Shown one piece after another: positions 52,549 through 61,301 of a stretch of DNA of 64,000 nt; the stretch's first letter is position 1, and each line of letters begins with the position of its first letter. The position numbers were made by a program, and so were the translations under genes. The notes below the pieces were generated by a model. It was given only the letters and a program-made list of their open reading frames with translations. It did no database searches and was not told the origin of the DNA. The DNA is taken from contig NZ_CP061947.1 in NCBI RefSeq assembly GCF_014838715.1, positions 6,190,001 to 6,254,000 of the forward strand, in the 5' to 3' direction. This stretch comes from Algoriphagus sp. Y33. Its GTDB lineage: Bacteria > Bacteroidota > Bacteroidia > Cytophagales > Cyclobacteriaceae.

Positions 52549-52718
52549 TTGTTTACTTCTTGATCAAGTTCTTCTTCTGAAATCACTTTACCTTCCTCGG
52601 AATCTTTGAGCCCACTTTCTAATTTTTGAACTAAAATTAAATGCTCTACCAAGTCGTCTAAAGAAAACTTCTCTGGAAGTTTTTCTAATTGCTTTTTTAC
52701 CAATGTTTTAGTTAACAT
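52536..52718 (-). CDS. Antitoxin partner of the broken RelE/ParE toxin
   Basis: A 60-residue acidic protein, MLTKTLVKKQLEKLPEKFSL followed by DDLVEHLILVQKLESGLKDS and a C-terminal ISEEELDQEVNKWFE. The sequence pattern and position, directly ahead of and overlapping the toxin frame, fit the small Bacteroidota antitoxins of RelE/ParE pairs. It looks intact, so an antitoxin survives without a functional local toxin. Confidence 0.65.
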   Translation of the reverse strand: MLTKTLVKKQLEKLPEKFSLDDLVEHLILVQKLESGLKDSEEGKVISEEELDQEVNKWFE

Positions 52719-52920
52719 ATTGAAAGAGTTTAATCAAATATAATGATTTTAGGATTGGGATGCTTTTTCTAACCAAGTCTAAATGCATGTCTTGTTAGGT
52801 TTACTATATAACGTAATGTTTCCTTTAAACCCTTTGATCCCACTTGGATGAGATTTATTACAACGGTAGAATAAGTTGTATTATTACGAAATTTTAGTAG
52901 TTTAGCTAAAAAACAATTAT

Positions 52921-54087
52921 ATGAAGGTCTCAATTTTTTCTATTGTCACGTTGTTATTTATTTTTTCATGCAATGAAAGAACTGTAAAGTCTGATGAAAG
53001 TCGCGAATTCGAACTGGTAAAAGTAGACTCGTTGATCCTGGATATTCTGGAGCCTGTACGTGTGCTTGATTACCATCACGAAAAAGAACTTTACCTGCTG
53101 GTGAAACAAGTCAGTATGGACGGGCATTATTTCGTGGTCAATAGTTCAGGAAAGATTCTGGCTGAAAATAAACTCTCCGAGGGACAGGATGCATTTGGGC
53201 TGGTGCTGGTAAGGGCGGGGTTTGTAGAAGATGAGATTCTATTTATTTCTGAGGGGGAGGCCTTTGTTTATGATTTGAATCTGAAGCAAAAAAGGCGGTT
53301 TCCTTTTGTGCAGGGAGTCAGGGCCCGTTTGGTACACTTTTCACTGGACAATCTCAGTACGTTCATGTCTACTGATGGAAAATTAAGTGCAGTTGCCAAT
53401 CTGAATGATGGATATTTGCAGCCTTATCCTGTGGATTACTACGATACGCTTAACCTGGTCCATCTGATGGATATTCAGACTGGGCAGGTGAAGAAGGGCG
53501 GGAAGTTGGATGAGAACAGCAAGTTTAGGTCAGGGCAGTTCTATCCTTCTATGGATAAGCCTGTGTTTTTCTCAGATTCCAAGTCCCGTTACATTTCTAC
53601 TATTTTGTATGGGGATACTACGTTGTATCAGCTAGATCCAAACGATGGTTTTAAAACAGTCAACCAAATAAAGTTGGGTCGTATCAAACCTGATCAATTG
53701 ATAGACATCCCAATGACTGATGCATCTTATACTACGGTGAAAGAATACCGGACACAGAACCATACCATGGGCGGGGCATTTGATGAAATCGTGGGCTATG
53801 GGGATGAAATGCTTGTGGGGTATAGGACAGGGGCTGATCCAACGTTGCACTTTGAAAACCCTACTATAGAACAAGGAGAGACAGAGGCAGCTTCAAAGAA
53901 GCGGTTTTTCTACTATATCAAGGACGGAAAGCAATTGGGCAAACCGATACAATGGACACTTCCCGGAAGGCTAAAACTAAATGTTGGACCAAGGAGGTAC
54001 TTGCAGACTGGAGATCAAGCCGAACTTCATGACTATGAAAAGGACTATCAGTGTAATTATATCTTTGAGTTGAGAGAGAAGGGGTAG
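52921..54087 (+). CDS. 6-bladed propeller-like lipoprotein (BF3164-like)
   Basis: A 388-residue lipoprotein with signal MKVSIFSIVTLLFIFSCNERTV (lipobox Cys at residue 17). The rest resembles the Bacteroidota BF3164/TolB-like propeller family: repeated strand blocks such as KELYLLVKQVSMDGHYFVVN, FVEDEILFISEGEAFVYDLN, LVHLMDIQTGQVKKGGKLD and MGGAFDEIVGYGDEMLVGYR. It likely faces the periplasm or cell surface. No SusCD or sigma/anti-sigma neighbours help to define a job. Confidence 0.7.
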   Translation: MKVSIFSIVTLLFIFSCNERTVKSDESREFELVKVDSLILDILEPVRVLDYHHEKELYLLVKQVSMDGHYFVVNSSGKILAENKLSEGQDAFGLVLVRAGFVEDEILFISEGEAFVYDLNLKQKRRFPFVQGVRARLVHFSLDNLSTFMSTDGKLSAVANLNDGYLQPYPVDYYDTLNLVHLMDIQTGQVKKGGKLDENSKFRSGQFYPSMDKPVFFSDSKSRYISTILYGDTTLYQLDPNDGFKTVNQIKLGRIKPDQLIDIPMTDASYTTVKEYRTQNHTMGGAFDEIVGYGDEMLVGYRTGADPTLHFENPTIEQGETEAASKKRFFYYIKDGKQLGKPIQWTLPGRLKLNVGPRRYLQTGDQAELHDYEKDYQCNYIFELREKG

Positions 54088-54174
54088 CATTTTTGCGCAT
54101 CGGATTATCCGCAATGATGTCAGTAGCCATATTTTCTATGCTTTAGTGGTTAGAAGGCGGAAGAGGCCCGCGCT

Positions 54175-54418
54175 CTTCGAGATTTGTAATCTCGAAGTTT
54201 GACCTGAAGATTTGAGATCCTACTATCTAGGTTCAGGATTGCAAATCCCTGAGCAGCTAGATAACCTGCACGTATATATTTTAAATTAATGCTAAAGGTT
54301 CAATTTGGGAATTCCCCCTTTTTTAAAGGGGGCAAGGGGGATTTCTTCGACTATCGATAAATGTCGTGGATACGATCTTGGTTCAGGATTGTAAATCCCT
54401 GAACAGCTAGAGCAAGAT
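54175..54418. repeat. Cluster of short palindromes
   Basis: The 396-bp gap before the MutS-like gene holds four palindromes. These are CTTCGAGATT-TGT-AATCTCGAAG (54175-54197); a unit TATCTAGGTTCAGGATT...AATCCCTGA...CTAGATA (54224-54263); CCCCCTTTTTTAAAGGGGG (54314-54332); and a second GTTCAGGATT...AATCCCTGAAC unit with ATCTTG/CAAGAT ends (54375-54418). A third copy of the GTTCAGGATT unit lies at 57849-57880. Confidence 0.65.
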
Positions 54419-54483
54419 ACTTATCATAAAATTTTTATCTTTTGACTTTTGAAATCAAAAATACTAACCTCAATGGGCTTTTA

Positions 54484-56001
54484 ATGAAGAAATCAAGCGA
54501 TCTGGATTTTGATAGGATCAGCAAGTACTACAACCAAATTGCTAAGGCTGGATTCTTTCAGAATATTTCTTCTAAGCTTTGGAATGATCTGGGGATGGAC
54601 GAGGTGTTTCTAAGAATTGATCATACCCTTACCAAATACGGAGAGCAATACCTGTATTCTTCCTTTCGATTGGTGAAACAGGGGTCTTTGCTAAATGAAG
54701 ATTTAGAAACAACAATTCAGACGTTTGAGAATAACCCAGGTTTTGAATCTTTTGTGAGGCGCAAGCTGGAAAGCTTGGCAAAGAATGATTCTTATTTTTT
54801 GTGTAATGTTTTCCAAAGAGAGACACCTCAAAATCCATGGTTTATCTTCTTGTTTTACATGCTCTCGGGACTTTCTGTTGTTTGCGTGATCTCGTCATTT
54901 TTCATGCAATGGATGGTTTTACCGGCAATACTGGTGATCACCTGCAATTTCTTTATCCATTATTGGAGCAAACAGAATGTGTCTCTTGAGTCAAGGACTT
55001 TTGGCCAGCTAGGGGAAATGTTGGACATGTCGCAGCTCATTTTGAAAGAATCAAAAAAACATGAAATTTTCTTGCCCAAACAGCCCGAAATCGAAAAAGT
55101 AGGGTCACTCATCTTTAAGGCATCCGTGCTTAAACCTAGAATGAAAGGGTTTAATGAATTGGCAGAATTGGCTGGGTATATTTTGGAGTTGATTAAGGCT
55201 GCTTTCCTGATAGAAACCCTCCTCTATTATTCACTACTCAAAGACATACGGGAGAAGCGAAGTCTGATCGAAGAGAATTTTGATTACGTTGCTTACCTAG
55301 ATTTTGCGCTATCCGTTGTGCAACTGAGGGAATCAGATCCTTCTATTACCGTGCCCAAGGAGGGTGCTTCGCTCCAGATTGATGGCAAAGGAATGGTTCA
55401 TCCCTTGCTTTCAGATGCTATCCGGAATTCCATTCGTATTGACCGCAATGGCGTTTTGATCACGGGAGCAAACATGTCAGGTAAAAGTACTTTTCTTAGG
55501 ATTGTAGGGTTGAATTGCCTTTTGGCGCAGACGATTAATTCTGTCTTTGCGGAGAGTATGACAACTCCCAAGCTGCGGATTTATTCTTCTATCCAGACGT
55601 TTGATGAGCTGGAAAGTGATAAAAGTTATTTCTACAGTGAGGCGGAGACGATGAAAGAAATGCTTGCTGTAGATAAGGAGGAAGGTTTTAATTTGCTGTT
55701 AATAGACGAGATTTTTAAGGGGACAAACAGTCGGGAGCGGCTGGTGATCTCTTCAGAAGTCCTGCAGACACTCGCCGGAGGGAATTCTATAGTGATTGCC
55801 ACAACTCATGACTTGGAGTTGGTGCATGGGCTCCCTGATTTTATGTTTTTCTACTTTACCGGAGAGGATCTGGCTGGTAACTATCAATACGATTTCCAGC
55901 TCAGGACTGGAGTGTTGCAGAGCACCAATGCTGTATTTGTTTTGCGGGATATGGGATATCCAGAAGAGGTTTTGGGTAGAATCAGAGGGAGATTGGAGTA
56001 A
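54484..56001 (+). CDS. Membrane-anchored MutS-like ATPase
   Basis: A 505-residue protein from ATG 54484 (MKKSSDLDFDRISKYY); a TTG further upstream is less likely. The N-terminal helical part is followed by two membrane helices (FIFLFYMLSGLSVVCVISSF and MVLPAILVITCNFFIHYW), then a MutS core-like helical region and the ABC-type ATPase: GANMSGKSTFLRIVG, SDKSYFYSEAETMKEML, LLIDEIFKGTNSRERL and ATTHDLELV. The mismatch-recognition and connector domains are absent, so it is not a repair MutS. The role of this family is unknown. Confidence 0.85.
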   Translation: MKKSSDLDFDRISKYYNQIAKAGFFQNISSKLWNDLGMDEVFLRIDHTLTKYGEQYLYSSFRLVKQGSLLNEDLETTIQTFENNPGFESFVRRKLESLAKNDSYFLCNVFQRETPQNPWFIFLFYMLSGLSVVCVISSFFMQWMVLPAILVITCNFFIHYWSKQNVSLESRTFGQLGEMLDMSQLILKESKKHEIFLPKQPEIEKVGSLIFKASVLKPRMKGFNELAELAGYILELIKAAFLIETLLYYSLLKDIREKRSLIEENFDYVAYLDFALSVVQLRESDPSITVPKEGASLQIDGKGMVHPLLSDAIRNSIRIDRNGVLITGANMSGKSTFLRIVGLNCLLAQTINSVFAESMTTPKLRIYSSIQTFDELESDKSYFYSEAETMKEMLAVDKEEGFNLLLIDEIFKGTNSRERLVISSEVLQTLAGGNSIVIATTHDLELVHGLPDFMFFYFTGEDLAGNYQYDFQLRTGVLQSTNAVFVLRDMGYPEEVLGRIRGRLE

Positions 56002-56174
56002 TAAAAGAAGGCTTGAATGAAAAATAAAATCAAACTATGTGGTAAAAAAAACCGTATTTATTAGGAGTTAATTACTTGATAGTCATAGACCTGTTGATCC
56101 AAAATTTAAAAAAAAATACACCGATTGGTTGTGGTTCATTCTAAATCATTTGTTAAATCTAAATTTCAGAGAAT

Positions 56175-56684
56175 ATGGTAAAGCTATTTGTTTTTTGCAC
56201 GCTTATGCTTTTTTCGTCAAGAGCCGAGGAGCAAGCTGAAAGCTATTCCGTCACATTTGATATTAAAGATATCATGAATATGAGCGGGAGCTCAGAGTTA
56301 GTGAACGGTGATGGGCAAGTCCTTAGTAAGATTGAGTTGAGAAAGGATGGTATTTCAATGGATGGCCTGATCGTGGATAAAATAGATGGAGTGTATCAAA
56401 CTTCAGGATCGACTAATGCTGGGATTACTTTAAACGCATCTATGACTAAAATACAAGACAGTCGAGATGGGGGACTTCTATGGAAAAGAGAGATGCTCTC
56501 TCAGAATGGGATTAGTTGGTCTTCTGAGGGAAAAACAGGCGTTGAATTGAAGACAGTTATTGGCAAAGGGGAGGTGACTATCGCGCTAGAGGAAAATATG
56601 GATTCTGATTTGCAGGCGATGTTTTTGATGGAAAGAATTCACCATGCACGGGCATTGTTGATTTCTGGATTAGCTTCATATTGA
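56175..56684 (+). CDS. Secreted protein of unknown function
   Basis: A 169-residue protein with a short signal-like N-terminus (MVKLFVFCTLMLFSSRAEEQ) and a beta-rich remainder (SYSVTFDIKDIMNMSGSSEL, LRKDGISMDGLIVDKIDGVY, TGVELKTVIGKGEVTIALEE). The C-terminus is helical (DLQAMFLMERIHHARALLIS). I do not recognise a family. It is preceded by 173 bp without a clear promoter. Confidence 0.55.
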   Translation: MVKLFVFCTLMLFSSRAEEQAESYSVTFDIKDIMNMSGSSELVNGDGQVLSKIELRKDGISMDGLIVDKIDGVYQTSGSTNAGITLNASMTKIQDSRDGGLLWKREMLSQNGISWSSEGKTGVELKTVIGKGEVTIALEENMDSDLQAMFLMERIHHARALLISGLASY

Positions 56685-56865
56685 TAGGGGGGCAGCAGTT
56701 GAAATTTAAGCAGTGTTGCTTTTTCCTGAGGCTTCCACCAACAACTAGGGAATGAAAAATAAAATGGTCAAGCCTATCAAAATTTTGTGTTATAAACCTT
56801 CGAGGTTTTAAAAACCTCAAAGGTTTCCAGATAACAAAGCTTGAACAGCGGGTTTCATAAAATCC

Positions 56866-57510
56866 CTATATTCTTCCCAAGTAAATAGAATCAGAAATTA
56901 GTAGTTTTTTGGTATTCAGAGGCCTGTAAAAAGTTAAGTACACTTCGCGTTCCTGTTCCGGATTTTCGCCATCCAGCGGCACAATTACCTGCAAGTCTCT
57001 TCTTCTACCTGCCTCTTTTATCCAAGTATGCTTTTGTAATTCCGGCTGGTTCAATAAGATCATCACATTGTCTCCTTCACAGGCATTTCCTTCCACAGAA
57101 TTATCTATCCAGGAGATAGAGATTCCATCTGCAGTACGCACAGCCAAAGGGGCTTCAGCTCCCAATAGACTACCTCTGCTGATTTGTAAGTAGGCAGGAT
57201 TGATCCTTGGATTAGCTGTATGGTTATACCCCTTAGTGGACACATCGGTGTGAGCCCAATTCACTCCGGTTTTTTTGTCTAGATAGTTCTGGTAACCAAA
57301 ATCCAAAACCCGTGAAAGGGGTCTGAGATAGTCATTTACTTCTGCCAGTCGATTTTGATAGACCTTCTGAAGAGGGGTAGGGTTCGTTGCATTCTTATGA
57401 GGAGCCCGAGGCAAACTTCTCATAATGATTTTGCCATTGAGTTTGTAAAATGTAAAACCTCCCACTTTTCCTTGAGGCTGGATTATACTTGAATCTGAAA
57501 TAATAGCCAT
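56866..57510 (-). CDS. DUF6266 protein
   Basis: A 214-residue protein started at MAIISDSSIIQPQGKVGGFT. The opening G-x-x-G-G-x-x-F-Y-K-x-x-G-K-x-I-M-R pattern and YLQISRGSLLGAEAPLAVRT match DUF6266, a family restricted to Bacteroidota. It has no signal peptide. The function is unknown; members often occur alone or in variable islands. An upstream Met at 57543 is possible but less likely. Confidence 0.75.
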   Translation of the reverse strand: MAIISDSSIIQPQGKVGGFTFYKLNGKIIMRSLPRAPHKNATNPTPLQKVYQNRLAEVNDYLRPLSRVLDFGYQNYLDKKTGVNWAHTDVSTKGYNHTANPRINPAYLQISRGSLLGAEAPLAVRTADGISISWIDNSVEGNACEGDNVMILLNQPELQKHTWIKEAGRRRDLQVIVPLDGENPEQEREVYLTFYRPLNTKKLLISDSIYLGRI

Positions 57511-57883
57511 AGCTGTTATAGTTAAAAGTTGAACTATAGACAAAGTAATTAAAACTTTGTGAAAAGCAAATAGTAAAGCAATTAATAGTCAGTGTTTTAT
57601 CAGGTCTTTTACAAGATAAAAGCAAGTTCAAAATGTATAAAATTTGCTTAAACCCTGTATTAACCTTGGATAAACCCTGTATAAAGTAAGACTCCTCTAT
57701 ACTTTTCGATAAGATTTTGACTGCTTGGGACTTAGGCTAGTATCGCTTAGAAATCTCACTCTTCGGGATTTCGAAGCACCTGGAGAATTGAAATCTTCAT
57801 CATTAGATCTATTTATTGAATTACTCCGATTTGAAATCCTACGAGCTTGGTTCAGAATTACAAATCCCTGAACAGTTAGAAGT
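57511..57883. other. Intergenic region with a third GTTCAGGATT-type palindrome
   Basis: About 370 bp with no gene I can support. It contains the unit GGTTCAGAATTACAAATCCC (57849-57868) continuing TGAACAGTTAGA to 57880, related to two copies near 54.2-54.4 kb. The region is AT-rich from 57540 to 57700. Confidence 0.45.
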
Positions 57884-59164
57884 CTATTGGTTTTTAATAA
57901 GCTCAAAATCTGTTGCCAGTTTCTCGACAAAGTCCTTTAGTTCATCCCGATAGTGGCATTTTAGTACGGCGAGTCTGTATTTGTACATCGCAAAATAAGA
58001 GGTTAGTTGATAGTCTGTAAATCTATCTAGCAAATAGAGTTTTTTTGGATCGGTAGTTCCACAAATGAAAAAGGCAATGTCTGTTTTCTCCGGAATGTGT
58101 AGTTTTTTGTTTACTCTAAATCTAAGTTCCAATAGATAATATTCTCCTTTGTCAATCAGTAGGATGACTAGTTTAGGTGATTCCGTCCGTATTGCACAAG
58201 AGCGAACCCAATTTCGTGACGGCCTTCTTGGTAGATATACAAGACCATGGGTATTATAATAGTGGATATATTTTTGTGACTGGATAATAGGCTTTGCCTC
58301 ATGCCACAGCTCCATAAGCAGGCTTCCGTTTTCCTTTTCATCTGAATTGGGAGAGAATTCTGTCTGCCAATTTCTTGATTCAACCGGTGCCAGTTTGCGC
58401 ATTCTGAAGCAGATCGCATTAAGCTGTTGCTGAGTAGGAGTAATATCTATGGATTGGAGATCATTCTCACTGAGCAAGATCGAGACGTAGGATTTTATCC
58501 GTTGCTTATCCTTGGTAGGAATGCCGAGAAATGGAACGAGAAACGGATAATGATTGGAGTGAATGGAGGATAACTTCACATCGGCAATAAAATAACCAAT
58601 AGCCGGTTCAGAAGAAGGGAGTTCATCCGTCAAAAGTGGGGTAGCGGGCTTCCTTTTAGAATTTTCATTTCCTCTATGCCATTTGATCAGTTTATCGCCC
58701 GGCTTGTAGAAGTGGGGATACTTGGGTTTGATATAGATATCCAATCCCATACGATCATTGTATATTTTGAGGAATTTGCTTTTGCCGGTTTTGGGATCAA
58801 AGAAATCAGGCCAATAGTACTTTTTGAAGCATTTCTTGCGTCCAAAGTCAAGGAGGGAAAGAAGTCCAAAGTAGGCATAGCGACTTAGGTAACCCGAATC
58901 GGTGTCCACATTGCAGCTGACCAAGAGCTCGTGTTGCGTGACTTTTAGGTATATCAGCTTTTCCTGCTCATCCTCCAGCTTGACTCCTAGCGTTAGGATC
59001 TCATTTCGGAAATGGATATTTCGAACCTTGATGCTGTAAAAGTAATTCGGTTTTCGAAAATCGGAGTTCAGGTTAAGGGTTTGTTCAGTCAGCTCAAAGG
59101 TGCCCTTCTCAAAGGGCAGACGATAGAAGTTTTTTGGATTTGGAATTTGGCTTGCTTTTGTCAT
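57884..59164 (-). CDS. Unknown 426-residue protein of the HEPN operon
   Basis: I do not recognise this protein. From MTKASQIPNPKNFYRLPFEK it is about 426 residues, soluble, with an N-terminal beta-rich half (FELTEQTLNLNSDF, YLKVTQHELLVSCNVDTDSG) and a C-terminal half with SPKLVILLIDKGEYYLLELR and YLLDRFTDYQLTSYFAMYKY. It has many aromatic and basic residues and no obvious catalytic motif. Its ATG lies 4 bp after the stop of the HEPN-fusion gene, so the two are cotranscribed and probably coupled. Confidence 0.65.
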   Translation of the reverse strand: MTKASQIPNPKNFYRLPFEKGTFELTEQTLNLNSDFRKPNYFYSIKVRNIHFRNEILTLGVKLEDEQEKLIYLKVTQHELLVSCNVDTDSGYLSRYAYFGLLSLLDFGRKKCFKKYYWPDFFDPKTGKSKFLKIYNDRMGLDIYIKPKYPHFYKPGDKLIKWHRGNENSKRKPATPLLTDELPSSEPAIGYFIADVKLSSIHSNHYPFLVPFLGIPTKDKQRIKSYVSILLSENDLQSIDITPTQQQLNAICFRMRKLAPVESRNWQTEFSPNSDEKENGSLLMELWHEAKPIIQSQKYIHYYNTHGLVYLPRRPSRNWVRSCAIRTESPKLVILLIDKGEYYLLELRFRVNKKLHIPEKTDIAFFICGTTDPKKLYLLDRFTDYQLTSYFAMYKYRLAVLKCHYRDELKDFVEKLATDFELIKNQ

Positions 59165-59168
59165 GGTT

Positions 59169-60047
59169 TCAGTCGTTTGCGGTTTGGGAATTGAAATCGG
59201 GGACCTCAGTGGCCATAGCTTCCATCTTGTTGGCACACATGGTCTTGGTCAACTCAAAAAGAGCGGAGGCTTTTTTGTAGAGTTTTTCGGCGTCATTTTG
59301 GGAAACCTGAAAGTTGGGGGCATAGCGAGCCTGTCCATAGCTGCTTGTGAGAAGGCTGAACAGCTTTTTGTCCTCAGGTCGATCTCCGATCATCAGCTCG
59401 TGAGGAGTATCAGAAAAACAACGGGTCAGTCCCAAAAGTCGGTGGAGGTTGTGAAATTCGGAGCGGTAGTCGATATGAACTCGGATCAGAAGAATGCTGG
59501 ACTGCTCTACTGCCTGATGCATGAGGAATGTTGCGACGTTATACTGTTCCTTTTGAAGACTGGCATGTGCTGACTCCAAAAATCCTCTGGCCAAAGCAGT
59601 CCTGTGAAAGAAATGCTTTTCCGCTTTCTCAAGAGTTTTGGCAGGGTCAAGGGAGGGTTTGAATTCGAGATCAAAGAAACCGTCTCTGGTATAGAGCGGC
59701 TTACCATGCGCCAATACTGTGGAGAAGAAGCGGTTGTTGGATTCGATTCCTTCTTGGACGGCAGCTTCTCCATGACATAGGATGGTGACCTGACCGTTGT
59801 GGTAGTGGGTATTGGCAAAGTCCTGTACCTCATACTCGATGCGGGCTGAGGATTCGGTGCAGACCAGCAGACAATGGTGTTGGTGAATAACTTGCTTGTT
59901 GGCGAAGCATCCTGTGATCTCATTTTTGAGCGTTTGGGCTCCAAAAGAGATGATCCGGGTAGGTTGGAATTTTTCGACCAGCAACTGCAGAAAGTTTCTG
60001 AAGTGCTCTGCACGGTCTTGATCGGTTCTTGAGATTTTGACTTGCAT
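59169..60047 (-). CDS. Degenerate nucleotidyltransferase-HEPN fusion protein
   Basis: A 292-residue protein. The N-terminal 120 residues resemble a minimal nucleotidyltransferase fold (RTDQDRAEHFRNFLQLLVEK, RIISFGAQTL, HHCLLVCTESSARIEYEV) but the GS and DxD catalytic residues are missing. The C-terminal part is HEPN-like: AEKHFFHRTALARGFLESAH, QYNVATFLMHQAVEQSSILL, EFHNLHRLLGLT, and a final SSYGQARYAPNF. Family knowledge: HEPN/MNT pairs are often toxin-antitoxin or defence modules, with the HEPN part an RNase. A clear R-x4-6-H is not evident here. It is the middle gene of an unknown operon. Confidence 0.7.
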   Translation of the reverse strand: MQVKISRTDQDRAEHFRNFLQLLVEKFQPTRIISFGAQTLKNEITGCFANKQVIHQHHCLLVCTESSARIEYEVQDFANTHYHNGQVTILCHGEAAVQEGIESNNRFFSTVLAHGKPLYTRDGFFDLEFKPSLDPAKTLEKAEKHFFHRTALARGFLESAHASLQKEQYNVATFLMHQAVEQSSILLIRVHIDYRSEFHNLHRLLGLTRCFSDTPHELMIGDRPEDKKLFSLLTSSYGQARYAPNFQVSQNDAEKLYKKASALFELTKTMCANKMEAMATEVPDFNSQTAND

Positions 60048-60059
60048 GGGATTTGGGGG

Positions 60060-60656
60060 TTAAAGGGGAGAATAACGAACATGAATCAGGTAGCAGGCTT
60101 CAAGTAGCTTTTTGAAATAGGTAAAGTCCTCCAGGTATTCTCCTTCGTCTCCGTCAAAGATGGAATAGCTATAAAAAGCCATCTCACGGAGCTGATTCCA
60201 GCGTAAAATCCATTTCTTTAGAGACTGTTTCTGGAAAAATACCTTGATGAAAGCCGAGGGGTCGAGGATTTCTTCTAGGCTTAGATTTTTTGGCCCGTAT
60301 TCGAGGATTTGTAGAGGAAGGAGGGTTTCGGATTCTTTTTTGCACCGGCCTTGAATACAGGAGTCGGCTAGATGGCTCCAGCAAAGCGACTTCTTGTCTA
60401 TTGGAGGGAATTCCTGCAGGTGGATGCCGGCATAGATGACTTGGAGTATAAGTTGACCGGAATAGATCAGTGCGTTGGGAGGAGTTTTCTCGAAATCAAT
60501 TTCATGTTCAAATACAGCCAGTTGTATTTCTTCGATTTTTTTAATCCAGTAAGAGATGTCAGCTACACTTTGAAGGACATAGTTTAAAGTGACAAAAGCC
60601 TGGTGCTGATTTTTACATCGAAAGGCCTTGCGGCAGGTGCTGAATGTGTTTTCCAT
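60060..60656 (-). CDS. Unknown helical protein, first gene of the HEPN operon
   Basis: A 198-residue protein from MENTFSTCRKAFRCKNQHQA, predominantly helical (AFVTLNYVLQSVADISYWIK, ALIYSGQLILQVIYAGIHLQ, FIKVFFQKQSLKKWILRW), ending YLIHVRYSPL. It has several cysteines (CRKAFRC, SCIQGRC) without a clear zinc-finger spacing. No family recognised. It is followed after 12 bp by the HEPN fusion. A 7-bp inverted repeat TTCTAAG...CTTAGAA (60739-60761) lies 83 bp upstream and may be an operator. Confidence 0.6.
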   Translation of the reverse strand: MENTFSTCRKAFRCKNQHQAFVTLNYVLQSVADISYWIKKIEEIQLAVFEHEIDFEKTPPNALIYSGQLILQVIYAGIHLQEFPPIDKKSLCWSHLADSCIQGRCKKESETLLPLQILEYGPKNLSLEEILDPSAFIKVFFQKQSLKKWILRWNQLREMAFYSYSIFDGDEGEYLEDFTYFKKLLEACYLIHVRYSPL

Positions 60657-60906
60657 CGTTCGATCATTTTTGTGCGTTTGGTCGCTCCTTTCGGAGGAAT
60701 TGTGCATCCAAATTGATGATCTTCAGTGGGATAGGGTATTCTAAGAAAGAATAGCTTAGAAAGGATTTGGAATAAATTATTCTTGCAAAAAAAACATCTA
60801 CAATTCTTTCATGAAGAGAAATCTAGGTTAGAAAGCTCATGCAGATTTTCGTCTACAGGCCACGGACTACGGTCAACTCATATGATTAGATAAACCTATA
60901 TCGTCC

Positions 60907-61096
60907 GTCCCGATGGGACTTTGCCAGACTGGGTTAACATCAAATTCCCCAGAGGTTGAAACCTCTGGCAAGAAGATGGATCGTCCCGCTGGGACTGTAA
61001 TGGAAAAATGCCGTAGGCATGACCGATACTATAGCCAGCCATTTCAATGGCTGGAAAGAATGATTGATTGAGAATTCCAGTAAATGCCGTAGGCAT
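60907..61096. repeat. Dense cluster of REP-type palindromes
   Basis: Six palindromes lie in 190 bp: GTCCCGATGGGAC (60907-60919), CCAGAGGTTGAAACCTCTGG (60949-60968), GTCCCGCTGGGAC (60983-60995), ATGCCGTAGGCAT (61008-61020), CCAGCCATTTCAATGGCTGG (61035-61054) and ATGCCGTAGGCAT (61084-61096). They pair up as three families. They are unlike those around the transposase at 20.7 kb. The gap 60657-61301 has no gene apart from these. Confidence 0.8.
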
Positions 61097-61301
61097 GGCC
61101 GATATAGCAGGGGCTGGCAAACCCTCATCGCTGCAATAATTTTGCGCCGCAGCGTCAACAAAGTCCGAAATGGTAAAAGAATTAGAGACAGCAAATGTCT
61201 TGATTCGTGTGGACATACTTGGATATAATCATCCAGCAGAATATCTTAGTTTAGTGAATTCGGCAGAAATTCTTAATTTCCCTTTCTAAACACTTCACCT
61301 A

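Noticed and set aside
57697..57930. 77-codon minus-strand frame rich in Ser and Arg
   Set aside because: It overlaps the 3' end of the 426-residue gene and the GTTCAGGATT palindrome, and its composition is not protein-like.
60907..61096. Possible CRISPR array
   Set aside because: The units are palindromes of different sequence and irregular spacing, with no uniform repeat-spacer pattern and no cas genes.
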